Source: Streptomyces sp. GSL17-111 (GTDB taxonomy: Bacteria; Actinomycetota; Actinomycetes; Streptomycetales; Streptomycetaceae). From it: DNA of 64,000 bases. A program made the position numbers and the translations under genes. Under the pieces are notes generated by a model, which ran no database searches, had not been told where the DNA came from, and saw nothing but the letters and a program-made list of their open reading frames with translations. The DNA is taken from NCBI RefSeq assembly GCF_037911585.1, contig NZ_JBAJNS010000001.1:4325501-4389500 (forward strand), given 5' to 3'. Each line of letters starts with the position of its first letter. Positions within the stretch are counted from its first letter, which is position 1. Positions 6,153 through 15,898 of the stretch are shown piece after piece.

Positions 6153-8455
6153 GCCCCGTGACGGGATCGCCGGGTGAGACCCGCGAGGACGGCACGAGCA
6201 CGCCCCCGGCCGAGACGGAGCCGCAACGGTGGGACGACGGCCTCATCGCCCGCCGCGCCCGGCCGCATCCCGTGCCCGTGCTCGACGGGGGGTACGAGGG
6301 TGGCTACGTCGACCGGCGCGCCCGTCCCGCGCCGCCGTCCGATCCGACACCGCCACCGGACCCCGGACCCGGGCCCGGTGGCGCTGCCGCTCCGCCTCCG
6401 ACCCCGCCCCGGGCGGGATCGGAGGCGGAGCCGCCGCACGCCCCGACCGCCGGGCCGCCGGACCCGGACGCCGGGCAGGGCGCCGCGCCGTCGTACGGAC
6501 CCCTGGAGGGCCCCCTGGAAGGACTTGCGCACGGCCCCGTTCCGCCCCCGGTCGCGGCGGCGTCACCGCCGACGGACGACCCCCTCCCGCTGACGCCGGA
6601 ACCGGTACCGGTGACGCCCGTCGCGCCCCGGTCGCCCGCACCCGAACCACCGGAGGGCGAGCCGGACACCGGGTGGCCGGAGCCGCTGCCGCCGCACCTC
6701 ACCCGGACCGGCCCCGCGCCACACGGCCCCGGCCCGGACCAGGGCGGCGCGTCCCGGTTCGTCGGGCACGACCCGGGCCCCGCCCGCCGACCGCAGGCCG
6801 AGCAGAGCCCGTCCGCGACCGCCCGGCGCGGCGGCCGGGAGGCGGGCCTGGGCGAGCGGCTGACCGCGCTGCGCGAACTGGTCGGCCTGTCCCGGACGCG
6901 GCTGGAACCGGACGCGCTCGCCGAGGCCGGCCGCATCCTGGACGAGGCCGACGCCCGGGGCCGGCTGTCCCGCGAGTACACCACCGTGGCCATCGCGGGA
7001 CCCACCGGAAGCGGCAAGTCCACCCTGTTCAACGCCCTCGCGGGGGCTCAGCTCGCCGAGGCGGGGGTGCGCCGTCCGACGACGTCGACCCCCGTGGCCT
7101 GCGTATGGGAGACCGTCACCGACCGCACCGGTGCGGAGGGTCTGCTGGAACGTCTCGGCGTGCCCACGCGGGCCCGCCGCCGCGCCCACCTGCGCGACGC
7201 CTCCCACCTGGCGCTGCGCGGACTGGTCCTGCTCGACCTCCCCGACCACGACTCCGCCGTGCCCGGGCACCGCGAGCAGGTCGACCGGCTGCTGCGACTG
7301 GTCGACGCCGTGGTCTGGGTCGTCGACCCGGAGAAGTACGCCGACGCGATGCTCCACGAGCGCTACCTGAAGGCGTACGCGGCCCACGCCGAGGTGACCG
7401 TCGTGGTGCTCAACCAGACGGACCGGCTGGCCGGTGACGCCGCCGACGAAGTCCTCGGCGACGTCCGCCGCGTGCTCGACGAGGACGGCATGGCGCTCGG
7501 CGAACACGGCGAACCGGGCGCCGGCGTGCTCGCGCTCTCCGCGCTCACCGGCCAGGGCGTCCCCGAACTGCGCGCCGTGCTGGCCGAACTCGTCGCCTCG
7601 CGGTCGGCCGCGGCACGCCGGCTGACCGCCGACGTGGACCTGGCCATGAGCGGGTTGCGGCCCGTCTACGTGACGGACGGCGTACTGCCGCCGCAGGGCC
7701 TGACCGACCGGGTGCGTGCGGAGTTCGAGGAGCGGCTGGGCACGGCGGCGGGAGCGGCGGCCGTCGGCCGGACCGCCGAACGGACCTGGCTGCGGCACGC
7801 CGACCGCACCTGCGGCACCCCCTGGGCCGGGCTTGTGCACTGGTACGCCGTCCGCCGCGCGGAGCGCCGTGGGGAACCGTTCGACGGCCCGGCCGCCGAG
7901 GAGGCCACCGAACCCGGCCATCCGGCGGCCCGGCCCGTCGTCGCGCAGGCGGTGCGGACGCTGGCCGCCGACGCCGCACGCGGGCTGCCGGAGCCGTGGG
8001 CCCGCACGGTGCGGGAGGCCGCCTGGCGCGGGGCCGAGGGGCTGCCCGCGGCGCTCGACGACGCGGTGGCGAACGCCTCGCTGCCGCAGCGGCCGCCCCG
8101 CCCGCGCTGGTGGACGGCCGCCTCGGCGGGACAGGCGGCGCTGCTGGCCGTCCAGTGCGTGGGCCTCGGCTGGCTGCTGGGCACGCTGCTCGGCGTCTTC
8201 GGTGTTCACCCGTGGGTACCGGCGGGGCTGCTGGCAGGGGGTGCGCTTCTCTCCCCGCTGCTGGCCTGGGGGTGCCGGCTGGCCGCGCGGGCGCCGGCGC
8301 AGGCGTACGGGCAGGCGCAGGAGCAGCGCCTCCGGCGGCTGGCGGCGGGGTGCGGGCAGGCCAGGGTCCTGGAACCCGTGGCCGCGGAACTGATGCGCTA
8401 CCGCGAGGTACGCGGCCAGTACGTCATCGCCGCCGGGGGGCCGTCGGGGGACTGA
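6149..8455 (+). CDS. dynB: Membrane-associated dynamin-like GTPase, DynB type (768 aa)
   Basis: GTG overlaps the dynA stop (GTGA); another GTG at 6158 is possible. Residues 1 to about 225 are a Pro/Gly-rich disordered region. The GTPase domain follows, with G1 AGPTGSGKST near residue 284, G3 LVLLDLPDHDS near 355, and VVLNQTDRLAG (NQTD, G4) near 418. Near the C-terminus, residues about 660-713 contain two hydrophobic helices (QAALLAVQCVGLGWLLGTLL and VPAGLLAGGALLSPLLAW). This fits the membrane-bound dynamin of sporulation septa, which anchors its soluble partner there. The long Pro-rich N-terminus could be a docking region. Confidence 0.87.
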   Translation: MSPVTGSPGETREDGTSTPPAETEPQRWDDGLIARRARPHPVPVLDGGYEGGYVDRRARPAPPSDPTPPPDPGPGPGGAAAPPPTPPRAGSEAEPPHAPTAGPPDPDAGQGAAPSYGPLEGPLEGLAHGPVPPPVAAASPPTDDPLPLTPEPVPVTPVAPRSPAPEPPEGEPDTGWPEPLPPHLTRTGPAPHGPGPDQGGASRFVGHDPGPARRPQAEQSPSATARRGGREAGLGERLTALRELVGLSRTRLEPDALAEAGRILDEADARGRLSREYTTVAIAGPTGSGKSTLFNALAGAQLAEAGVRRPTTSTPVACVWETVTDRTGAEGLLERLGVPTRARRRAHLRDASHLALRGLVLLDLPDHDSAVPGHREQVDRLLRLVDAVVWVVDPEKYADAMLHERYLKAYAAHAEVTVVVLNQTDRLAGDAADEVLGDVRRVLDEDGMALGEHGEPGAGVLALSALTGQGVPELRAVLAELVASRSAAARRLTADVDLAMSGLRPVYVTDGVLPPQGLTDRVRAEFEERLGTAAGAAAVGRTAERTWLRHADRTCGTPWAGLVHWYAVRRAERRGEPFDGPAAEEATEPGHPAARPVVAQAVRTLAADAARGLPEPWARTVREAAWRGAEGLPAALDDAVANASLPQRPPRPRWWTAASAGQAALLAVQCVGLGWLLGTLLGVFGVHPWVPAGLLAGGALLSPLLAWGCRLAARAPAQAYGQAQEQRLRRLAAGCGQARVLEPVAAELMRYREVRGQYVIAAGGPSGD

Positions 8456-9021
8456 CGCGGCCGGTCCGGTCGCCGTTCGGGAGGGCCACCACACGTCGAC
8501 GGCGGGTGGTGGCCCTCCCAGGTGCCAGGGCCGTGCCTCCAGGGGCCCGGGGGCCCGGCCACCGTGAAACCGGAGGTGCGGGCGGTTCTGACGGGGAGTC
8601 GGTGACACCGGAGGGTGACGGAGTTGCCCACAACCGGGGAGTAGTCCACAGGTCCGGGGGCCTCGCTGGCGAGATTTGCCCTTCGCGGCAGCATGGGCGG
8701 TGTCGGGTTCGGCGGAGGGGCCCGGCCGGACGGAGCGGGGAGGTGGGTCGGCGTGAACGGGACGACGGTGCCGGTGGTGATCGGTCAAGTCCGCCCGGAT
8801 GACGGCGGGTTGCGTGTCGGGGTGCGGAGGGGCGCGAGTGGGTGCCGGTCGGTCGACGTACCCGGGGGCGGGGGCGGGGGCCGTTCGGCGTTGTGTCCGC
8901 GTTCGCGGCATTCCGCGATAACGATTCCGCTGCGTTGCGCGTAGCAACTGTGAAAATCGGGGATGGTGTTCGGCTTGATCCATACGATGCCGCAGACCAC
9001 GGGGTTGACGAGGGGACGGCA
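8456..9021. other. Long intergenic region between dynB and the surface-protein gene
   Basis: 566 bp without a supported gene. It starts with the dynB terminator, then a G-rich stretch without good ribosome-binding sites. An inverted repeat GTTGC/GCAAC (8934-8938 and 8944-8948) and CGCGG/CCGCG lie about 80-115 bp before the next gene, and TACGAT (8983-8988) is a plausible -10 box placing a start near 8995. A GTG-initiated 64-codon frame at 8752 was considered and not accepted. Confidence 0.5.
8479..8519 (+). terminator. dynB terminator (14-bp perfect stem)
   Basis: GGGAGGGCCACCAC (8479-8492) pairs perfectly with GTGGTGGCCCTCCC (8506-8519) around a 13-nt loop, 23 bp after the dynB stop. There is no U-tract. 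Confidence 0.8.
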
Positions 9022-10515
9022 ATGAGAGCGACACGCGGACGGGCTGCCACCCGTCGCGCGACGGCCGCACTGCTCACGGGACTGCTGGCTGCGGCGGCGA
9101 CGCTGCTGGGGGCCGGCACGGCGGCGGCGGGGGAATCCGGCGTCGAGGGCCCGCAGTACGAGGGTGCGACGGCCACGCTGGACGGTCTGAAGGTTCGCGG
9201 GGAAGCCGTCATCCGGTACGACGGCGCGGAGATCGAGACGGGGGCCGGTCTGTTCGAGATGTCCGTCGCCGGCGGGGGAAGCCTGCTGACCTACGGCATC
9301 GACATGTACGGCTCCACCCAGCAGGACGCCCAGTACGCGGAGGTCCCCTGGCGGTCCTCCTCGTTGGGGGAGAACCCGGAAGCGGGCCGCATCCGCTGGA
9401 TCGTGGAGCACTCCTACCCGCAGGTGGACGACCTGGCGGCGCTGGCCGAGGCGGCGGGGGCGAAGCGGCTCACCCCGCAGAGCGCCGCCGCCGGTACCCA
9501 GGTGGCCATCTGGCGCTACTCGGAGCGCTCCGCCTCCGGCGAGCGCCCCGACGTGAGGGCGGTCGATCCGGACGCCGAGAAGCTGGCCGACCACCTGGAG
9601 CGGGAGGCGCGCACCCTGCGGGAGCCGGCGCCGTCGCTGCACCTGGAGCGGCCCGCCACGGCCGGCCGGCCCGGTGAGCTGCTCGGCCCGGTGACCGTGC
9701 GCACGCCCGCCCGGAACGTCAGCGTCACGCCCGGCCCGGAAGCGGCCCGGCACGGCGTGCGCGTCGTCGACGAGGAGGGGGAGGAGATCACCTCGGCCGG
9801 GGACGGCACGCGGCTGTGGTTCGACGTACCGGAGGACGCCGAGGACGGGGGCGGCGCCCTCACGGTCCAGGCGACGACCTCGGTGCCGGTGGGCCGCACG
9901 CTCGCCGGGACGGGCACGCACGCCGCGAGCCAGGCCCTCGTCGTGGCCGGCTCCAGTGACGCCTCGGTCACCGCCACGGCCACGGCGGTCTGGGCCGCCG
10001 AGGGCGCTGCCCCGGCCGTCCTCGCCGGCCGGGACTGCGCGGCGGGCGGCGTGGGCGTGACCGTCGTCAACCGGGGCGACACTCCGTTCACCTTCACGCT
10101 CGGCGAGGAGGACCACGCGATACCGGCGGACTCCGGCGAGACGATCACCGTGCCGGTGGGGGAGGACCAGCGGTACGGGCTCACCGTGCCCGGCCCCGGC
10201 ACCTTCGAGCAGACGTTCTCCGGGGTGCTGGACTGCCGGACCATCGCCGCCGCGCCCGAGGAGGAGGACGAGGACGGGCTCACCGCCCACAGCGAGCCCG
10301 TCACCGTCGGCGGCGTCGGTGGTGACGGCGACCCGAACCTGGCGGAGACCGGCAGCAGCACCGCCATGCCGCTGCTGATCGGCGTGGCCGTCGGTTTCCT
10401 CACCCTCGGCGGCCTCGCCTTCCTCATGGTGCGGCGCGGCAAGGGTGGTGGCGCGGATCCGGACGGTGCCGAAGCCACCGACGGCGACGGCGGCGGGCGC
10501 GGCCACACGGGGTGA
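9022..10515 (+). CDS. TQXA-type surface protein with LAETG sortase signal; thioester cysteine replaced by Gly (497 aa)
   Basis: ATG follows GAGGGGAC. Residues 1-35 are a signal peptide (Arg-rich, then TAALLTGLLAAAATLLGAGTAAA). Residues about 60-185 are the TQXA thioester domain with IRWIVEHSYPQVDDLAALA and the TQVAIWRYS motif (Gln160). The family normally has TYCID here, where Cys and Gln form an internal thioester used for covalent adhesion; this protein reads TYGID, with Gly92 encoded by GGC. The C-terminus has LAETG (440-444), a hydrophobic helix and RRGKGGG, so sortase E should anchor it to the wall. The only mature-region cysteines are two in the C-terminal beta domain. No sortase gene is nearby. 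Confidence 0.88.
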   Translation: MRATRGRAATRRATAALLTGLLAAAATLLGAGTAAAGESGVEGPQYEGATATLDGLKVRGEAVIRYDGAEIETGAGLFEMSVAGGGSLLTYGIDMYGSTQQDAQYAEVPWRSSSLGENPEAGRIRWIVEHSYPQVDDLAALAEAAGAKRLTPQSAAAGTQVAIWRYSERSASGERPDVRAVDPDAEKLADHLEREARTLREPAPSLHLERPATAGRPGELLGPVTVRTPARNVSVTPGPEAARHGVRVVDEEGEEITSAGDGTRLWFDVPEDAEDGGGALTVQATTSVPVGRTLAGTGTHAASQALVVAGSSDASVTATATAVWAAEGAAPAVLAGRDCAAGGVGVTVVNRGDTPFTFTLGEEDHAIPADSGETITVPVGEDQRYGLTVPGPGTFEQTFSGVLDCRTIAAAPEEEDEDGLTAHSEPVTVGGVGGDGDPNLAETGSSTAMPLLIGVAVGFLTLGGLAFLMVRRGKGGGADPDGAEATDGDGGGRGHTG

Positions 10516-10556
10516 CCCGGAGGTCACCCCCCGGCCGGGGCCCCGTCCGGGGTGAC
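10509..10556 (+). terminator. Alternative hairpins after the surface-protein gene
   Basis: GGGGTGACC (10509-10517) pairs with GGTCACCCC (10522-10530) around four bases. The same right arm can instead pair with GGGGTGAC at 10549-10556. The first hairpin covers the stop codon. It likely ends the surface-protein transcript ahead of ettA. Confidence 0.55.
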
Positions 10557-10658
10557 GGCCGGTTTCCGCCCGGGGCGTCCCGTACGGCAGGATGGAGAAC
10601 CACCCCCTGCGCGGGACGCCCGCATCTTCACACCTACCAGACTGCCGGACGGTTTCTC

Positions 10659-12323
<1,665 letters not shown>

Positions 12324-12328
12324 CGCAC

Positions 12329-12766
12329 GTGCGCCATCACTACAGCTGCCCCCTGCGCTGGTCGGACATGGACTCCTTCGGGCACGTCAACAACGTCGTG
12401 TTCCTGCGGTACCTGGAAGAGGCCCGCGTCGACTTCATGTTCCGGCTCGCGCGGGAGGCGGCACCCGACGCCTTCACCAGCGGCGCCGTGGTGGCCCGGC
12501 ACGAGATCGACTACCTCCGGCCGCTGGTGCACCGGCACGAACCGGTGGAGATCGAGACCTGGCTGACGAAGATCAGCACCGCCTCGATCACGGTCGGCTA
12601 CGAGATCAAGGACACGACGACGGTCTACGCACGCGCCGCCACCGTCGTCGTGCCCTACGACCTGGACCTCGGAAGGCCGCGCCGACTCAGTGCGGCGGAG
12701 CGGACCTTCCTGGAGCCCTACCTCGATGACACCTGCCATGTCCCCGCCTCGCCTGACGCTCGCTGA
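12329..12766 (+). CDS. Hot-dog fold acyl-CoA thioesterase (145 aa)
   Basis: GTG start 5 bp after ettA. The sequence RWSDMDSFGHVNNVVFLRYL (residues 10-29) is the active-site and substrate-loop signature of the 4-hydroxybenzoyl-CoA thioesterase/YbgC-like family, with the catalytic Asp in the WSDMD motif. VARHEIDYLRPL and ETWLTKISTASITVGYEI complete the fold. It should hydrolyse an acyl-CoA in the cytoplasm; the substrate cannot be read from sequence. It lies in the ettA transcription unit, and the following hypothetical gene overlaps its end by about 40 nt. Confidence 0.88.
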   Translation: MRHHYSCPLRWSDMDSFGHVNNVVFLRYLEEARVDFMFRLAREAAPDAFTSGAVVARHEIDYLRPLVHRHEPVEIETWLTKISTASITVGYEIKDTTTVYARAATVVVPYDLDLGRPRRLSAAERTFLEPYLDDTCHVPASPDAR

Positions 12767-13394
12767 CGCCGGGGAGGCGGCCGCGACGGCCGCCTTCCTG
12801 CAACGGTTGGTGCGCTGGGAGAAGACGGCCGCCGTCCGCATCCAGGCGGGCGGCGGTGTCGTCGCGCTCTTCGCGCGCCCGGCCCGCTTCGAGGTCCTCG
12901 CCGTCCGCACGGCGCGGCTGGGCGAGCCGGCCCGTACCTTCGACACCACGGTCGCGGCGGGCGAACTGCTGGAGCTGCTGGACGAGCGCGCGCGCGTCCT
13001 CGCCGTGCCCGCCGCCGTCACCGGGCCGCCCTGGGCCGGTGTGCTGCCGCCCCGCAGCGGCTGGCAGCGGCTGGGGGAGCTGCCGTCGGACGCCGTCCGC
13101 TCGGTGGCCGCGGCGGCCGTCGCGGAGTTCCGCCGCCGTGCCGAGGCGCTGACGCCGCAGCAGCGCACCCGCGCGGAGCTGGACGGGCTGGCGGACGAGA
13201 TCTGGTCCCGGCCGCTGGGCCGGACCGGGCTTCCGCTGCGGGCCGCGCACGCCGCGCACGCGCTGGGCTTCCTCGGCGGCCCCGAGCCGCTGGGCCTGCT
13301 GTCGGCGGGCCCGTGGTTGCGCCTGGCCACCTCGCAGGGCTCGGTCGCCGTCCGCACCGGTCGCGCGGAGGGCCTGTCCGTCAGCCCGGCGTGA
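12726..13394 (+). CDS. Conserved hypothetical protein (222 aa)
   Basis: ATG at 12726 has GGAG ten bases upstream; ATG at 12738 (MSPPRLTLADAGEAA) is the alternative. The protein is Ala/Arg-rich and soluble. It opens with TLADAGEAAATAAFLQRLVRWEKTAAVRIQ and ends with LGLLSAGPWLRLATSQGSVAV. No known domain or catalytic motif is evident. I recall a protein of this type following the thioesterase in other streptomycetes. It shares the ettA-thioesterase transcript, with the overlap indicating coupled translation. Function unknown. Confidence 0.75.
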   Translation: MTPAMSPPRLTLADAGEAAATAAFLQRLVRWEKTAAVRIQAGGGVVALFARPARFEVLAVRTARLGEPARTFDTTVAAGELLELLDERARVLAVPAAVTGPPWAGVLPPRSGWQRLGELPSDAVRSVAAAAVAEFRRRAEALTPQQRTRAELDGLADEIWSRPLGRTGLPLRAAHAAHALGFLGGPEPLGLLSAGPWLRLATSQGSVAVRTGRAEGLSVSPA

Positions 13395-13397
13395 CGT

Positions 13398-13422
13398 CCG
13401 GGGCCGCCGGTGGCGGCCCCGG
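13398..13422. terminator. Bidirectional terminator (11-bp stem, 3-nt loop)
   Basis: CCGGGGCCGCC and GGCGGCCCCGG pair perfectly between the convergent gene ends at 13394 (+) and 13440 (-). Confidence 0.75.
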
Positions 13423-13439
13423 CGGCGTGGATCCGACGA

Positions 13440-13853
13440 TCAGCCAGGCGTGTTGATCATGGAGTTGGCGGCGTAGACCAGGTAGTCCCAGAGCTGCTTC
13501 TCCAGGTCGGCGGGCAACTCCAGGGAGTCCACGGCGTCCCGCATGTGCCGCAGCCACGCGTCGTGGGCGGCCTGGTCGACGCGGAACGGAGCGTGTCGCA
13601 TGCGCAGCCGCGGGTGGCCGCGGTGGTCGCTGTAGGTGCGGGGTCCGCCCCAGTACTGCATGAGGAACAGCGCGAGGCGCTCCTCGGCCGGGCCCAGGTC
13701 CTCCTCGGGGTACATGGGACGGAGGAGTTCGTCACCGGCGACGCCTTCGTAGAAGCGCTTCGCCAGCCGTCGGAACGTCTCCTCGCCGCCGACCTGCTCG
13801 AAGAACGTCTGCGTCTGCACGGTGCCTCGCGGAATCTCCATCACGTCCCCCAT
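13440..13853 (-). CDS. Truncated haemoglobin, group II/O type (137 aa)
   Basis: ATG at 13853 (MGDVMEIPRGTVQTQTFFEQVGG); ATG at 13841 is an alternative. Group II truncated globin hallmarks are visible: FFEQVGGEETFRRLAKRFYEGVAGDELLRPMYPEEDLGPAEERLALFLMQYWGGP, then YSDHRGHPRLRMRHAPFRVD containing the proximal-helix region, and Trp in DAWLRHM (G8). The heme is bound by the histidine of the RMRHAPF segment. These globins bind oxygen or handle NO/peroxide. It follows the ABC exporter operon on the same strand with a 65-bp gap. Confidence 0.92.
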   Translation of the reverse strand: MGDVMEIPRGTVQTQTFFEQVGGEETFRRLAKRFYEGVAGDELLRPMYPEEDLGPAEERLALFLMQYWGGPRTYSDHRGHPRLRMRHAPFRVDQAAHDAWLRHMRDAVDSLELPADLEKQLWDYLVYAANSMINTPG

Positions 13854-13918
13854 GGTCGCAGATCGCGGAGCGGTCCGGCCCGGCCGGCCCGCTCCGATCA
13901 CCGCACGGCGCTGGGACG

Positions 13919-15082
13919 TCAGGCGTCGTCCCAGCGGAAGACCCGCCAGGAGATCGCCGTGAAGACGGCGCCGAACAGCAGCAGGCCGCCGATCACGGGC
14001 AGGACGTCGCCCCAGCTCTCCCCCCGCGAGAGCACCCCCATCATGGAGTCGTTGAGATAGGTGAGCGGCAGGAACTCCGAGACCGTCCGGAGCCACTGCG
14101 GCGCGCCGTCCAGCGGGAAGAACGCCCCGGACAGGAAGGCCATCGGCAGCACGATCATCTGTGCCAGGCCGTTGGCCGCCTCCTCCGTCTTGGCCCAGGC
14201 ACCCGCCAGCAGACCGAGGGACATGAACGCCAGGGTCCCCGCGAGGACGAGCGGGACGGACAACCACCAGTCGCCCGTCAGCCGAAGGCCGTAGTAGGGC
14301 AGCGTCGCGACGCCGAGGAAGATCGCCAACTGGGTCAGGGCCAGCACGACGTTGACGCCGACGCGGGCGCCGATGACCGAGGAGGCGTCGACCGGCGCCA
14401 GCCACAGCCGTCGCAGGATGCGCTTCTTGCGCCACGACACCAGGTTGAACGCGGGCCCGAAGACGGCCCCCATGGCCACCGCCCAGCCCAGCAGGCCCGG
14501 CGTGAGGTACTGGATCGGCTTGATCGACTCGTCCTCGACCTGCTGCGCGGCGAGCGTGTGGGCGGGTGGCTGGCCCGTCGCCGCCTGGTTGGCCTGCTGG
14601 ACGATGGAGTTGACCAGGGAGCGGACGGTACCGGCCCGGACGGAGTCGGCGGCGGAGAAGCGCAGCTCCACCTCGTCGGCGCGCTGGAACACCACCGCGT
14701 CGACGTCGCCCTTGCGGACGTCCTCCAGCGCTTCGTCCAGGGCCTCTTCGGAGCCGTCGGTCTTCTCGATCTCCAGTACCCCGCGCAGCTCGGCCCGCCG
14801 CTCGTCGGGCAGCTCGTCCAGTACGGCGACCTCGCCGACCTGCACGATCTCCGACTCGGAGGCGCCGGAGTCCTTCACCAGCGCCCCGAAGAGCACGAGG
14901 AACATCAGGGGGAAGAGGAGCATGAAGAAGACGGCCGCCCGGTCGCGCAGCAGGCCGAGGGCCATGGCCCGCGAGAGCGTGCGCAGCGAGGTGGGCCGGC
15001 CCGAGGCAGTGGGCGCGGGCCCGTCGCCGTGTGCCGTGCCCCGGCCGACCTCCCGGGTGTCCGGACCGTCCTGCGCCGTCAT
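13919..15082 (-). CDS. ABC-2 type exporter permease (387 aa)
   Basis: Residues 1-30 are a hydrophilic tail. TM1 is about 50-70 (RAAVFFMLLFPLMFLVLFGALV), then a large extracytoplasmic domain to about 210, then five helices (GLLGWAVAMGAVFGPAFNLV, VNVVLALTQLAIFLGVATL, VPLVLAGTLAFMSLGLLAGAW, MIVLPMAFLSGAFFPL, and VLPVIGGLLLFGAVFTAISW). The SGAFFPLDGAPQWLR segment is typical of DrrB/YhhJ-like permeases. Its start overlaps the stop of the upstream ATPase gene by four bases (ATGA). Substrate unknown, likely an exported drug or lipid. Confidence 0.9.
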   Translation of the reverse strand: MTAQDGPDTREVGRGTAHGDGPAPTASGRPTSLRTLSRAMALGLLRDRAAVFFMLLFPLMFLVLFGALVKDSGASESEIVQVGEVAVLDELPDERRAELRGVLEIEKTDGSEEALDEALEDVRKGDVDAVVFQRADEVELRFSAADSVRAGTVRSLVNSIVQQANQAATGQPPAHTLAAQQVEDESIKPIQYLTPGLLGWAVAMGAVFGPAFNLVSWRKKRILRRLWLAPVDASSVIGARVGVNVVLALTQLAIFLGVATLPYYGLRLTGDWWLSVPLVLAGTLAFMSLGLLAGAWAKTEEAANGLAQMIVLPMAFLSGAFFPLDGAPQWLRTVSEFLPLTYLNDSMMGVLSRGESWGDVLPVIGGLLLFGAVFTAISWRVFRWDDA

Positions 15083-15810
15083 TCGCGGTACTCCCGTCCG
15101 GTGAGTTGGAGGAAGACGTCCTCCAGGGAGGCCACGCCCAGTTCACCGATCAGCTCGGCGGGCGGCCCGACGCGCAGGACGCGGCCGTGGTCCATCACGG
15201 CGACGCGGTCGCACAGGGTCTCGGCCTCGTCCATGTAGTGCGTGGTGAGCACCACGGTGCGCCCCTCGGCCTGGATGCCGCGCAGCAGGTCCCAGAGGTT
15301 GCGCCGGGCCTGCGGGTCGAGCCCGGTCGTGGGTTCGTCGAGGAAGACCAGCTCCGGATCGTGCACCAGCGCGCAGGCGATCGACAGCCGCTGCTCCTGG
15401 CCGCCGGAGAGCTTGTCCTGCCGCACGTCGGCCTTGTCCGTCAGCCCGACGCGGTCGAGCATGGCGTCGGCCCGCTTGCGGGAGATGCCGTAGAGCTCCC
15501 CGAAGGTGTGGATCTGCTCGCGTGCGGTGAGCCGTTCGAAGAAGGACGACGCCTGGAGCTGGACGCCGATCCGGGCGAGCAGTTTCTTGTTGCGCGGCCA
15601 GGAGGGCTCGCCGAGGAGGGTCGCCCGCCCCTCGTCGGGCCGGCGGAGCCCTTCGACGATCTCGAGTGTGGTCGTCTTGCCCGCGCCGTTCGGTCCCAGA
15701 ATGCCGTAGAACTCGCCGTAGGAGACCTCGAAGGAAACCCCGTCGACCGCTTGAACATCCCCGTACCGCTGGCGCAGTCCTTCGACTGTGATCGCAGCGT
15801 CAGTGGTCAT
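15079..15810 (-). CDS. ABC transporter ATP-binding protein (243 aa)
   Basis: Walker A ILGPNGAGKTTT near residue 39, Q-loop QLQASSFFERLTAREQ, signature LSGGQEQRLSIA, Walker B ELVFLDEPTTGLDPQ and switch His LTTHYMDEAETLCD are all present, so it is a complete, active-looking ATPase. It overlaps the permease start by four bases and forms a two-gene exporter. The DrrA-like branch is suggested by the CcmA/DrrA-type order and the downstream ABC-2 permease. No regulator is adjacent. Confidence 0.93.
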   Translation of the reverse strand: MTTDAAITVEGLRQRYGDVQAVDGVSFEVSYGEFYGILGPNGAGKTTTLEIVEGLRRPDEGRATLLGEPSWPRNKKLLARIGVQLQASSFFERLTAREQIHTFGELYGISRKRADAMLDRVGLTDKADVRQDKLSGGQEQRLSIACALVHDPELVFLDEPTTGLDPQARRNLWDLLRGIQAEGRTVVLTTHYMDEAETLCDRVAVMDHGRVLRVGPPAELIGELGVASLEDVFLQLTGREYRE

Positions 15811-15898
15811 GCTCCTGACGCTATAGGGCGTCGATCACTCTCGGCCACCTTCTCACCCGAGCTCGTTCGCGTCCCGGAACCGGCCGGGCCCGGAACCG

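Noticed and set aside
8752..8944. GTG-initiated 64-codon frame after dynB, considered as a possible ssb or small gene
   Set aside because: There is no ribosome-binding site worth the name, the product does not resemble SSB and ends in Gly-runs and Arg-rich sequence.
6563..9070. Long minus-strand open frame (835 codons) opposite dynB
   Set aside because: It is the antisense shadow of a G+C-rich gene: composition is Arg/Gly/Pro-rich, there is no start signal and no recognisable domain, while the plus strand encodes a clear GTPase.
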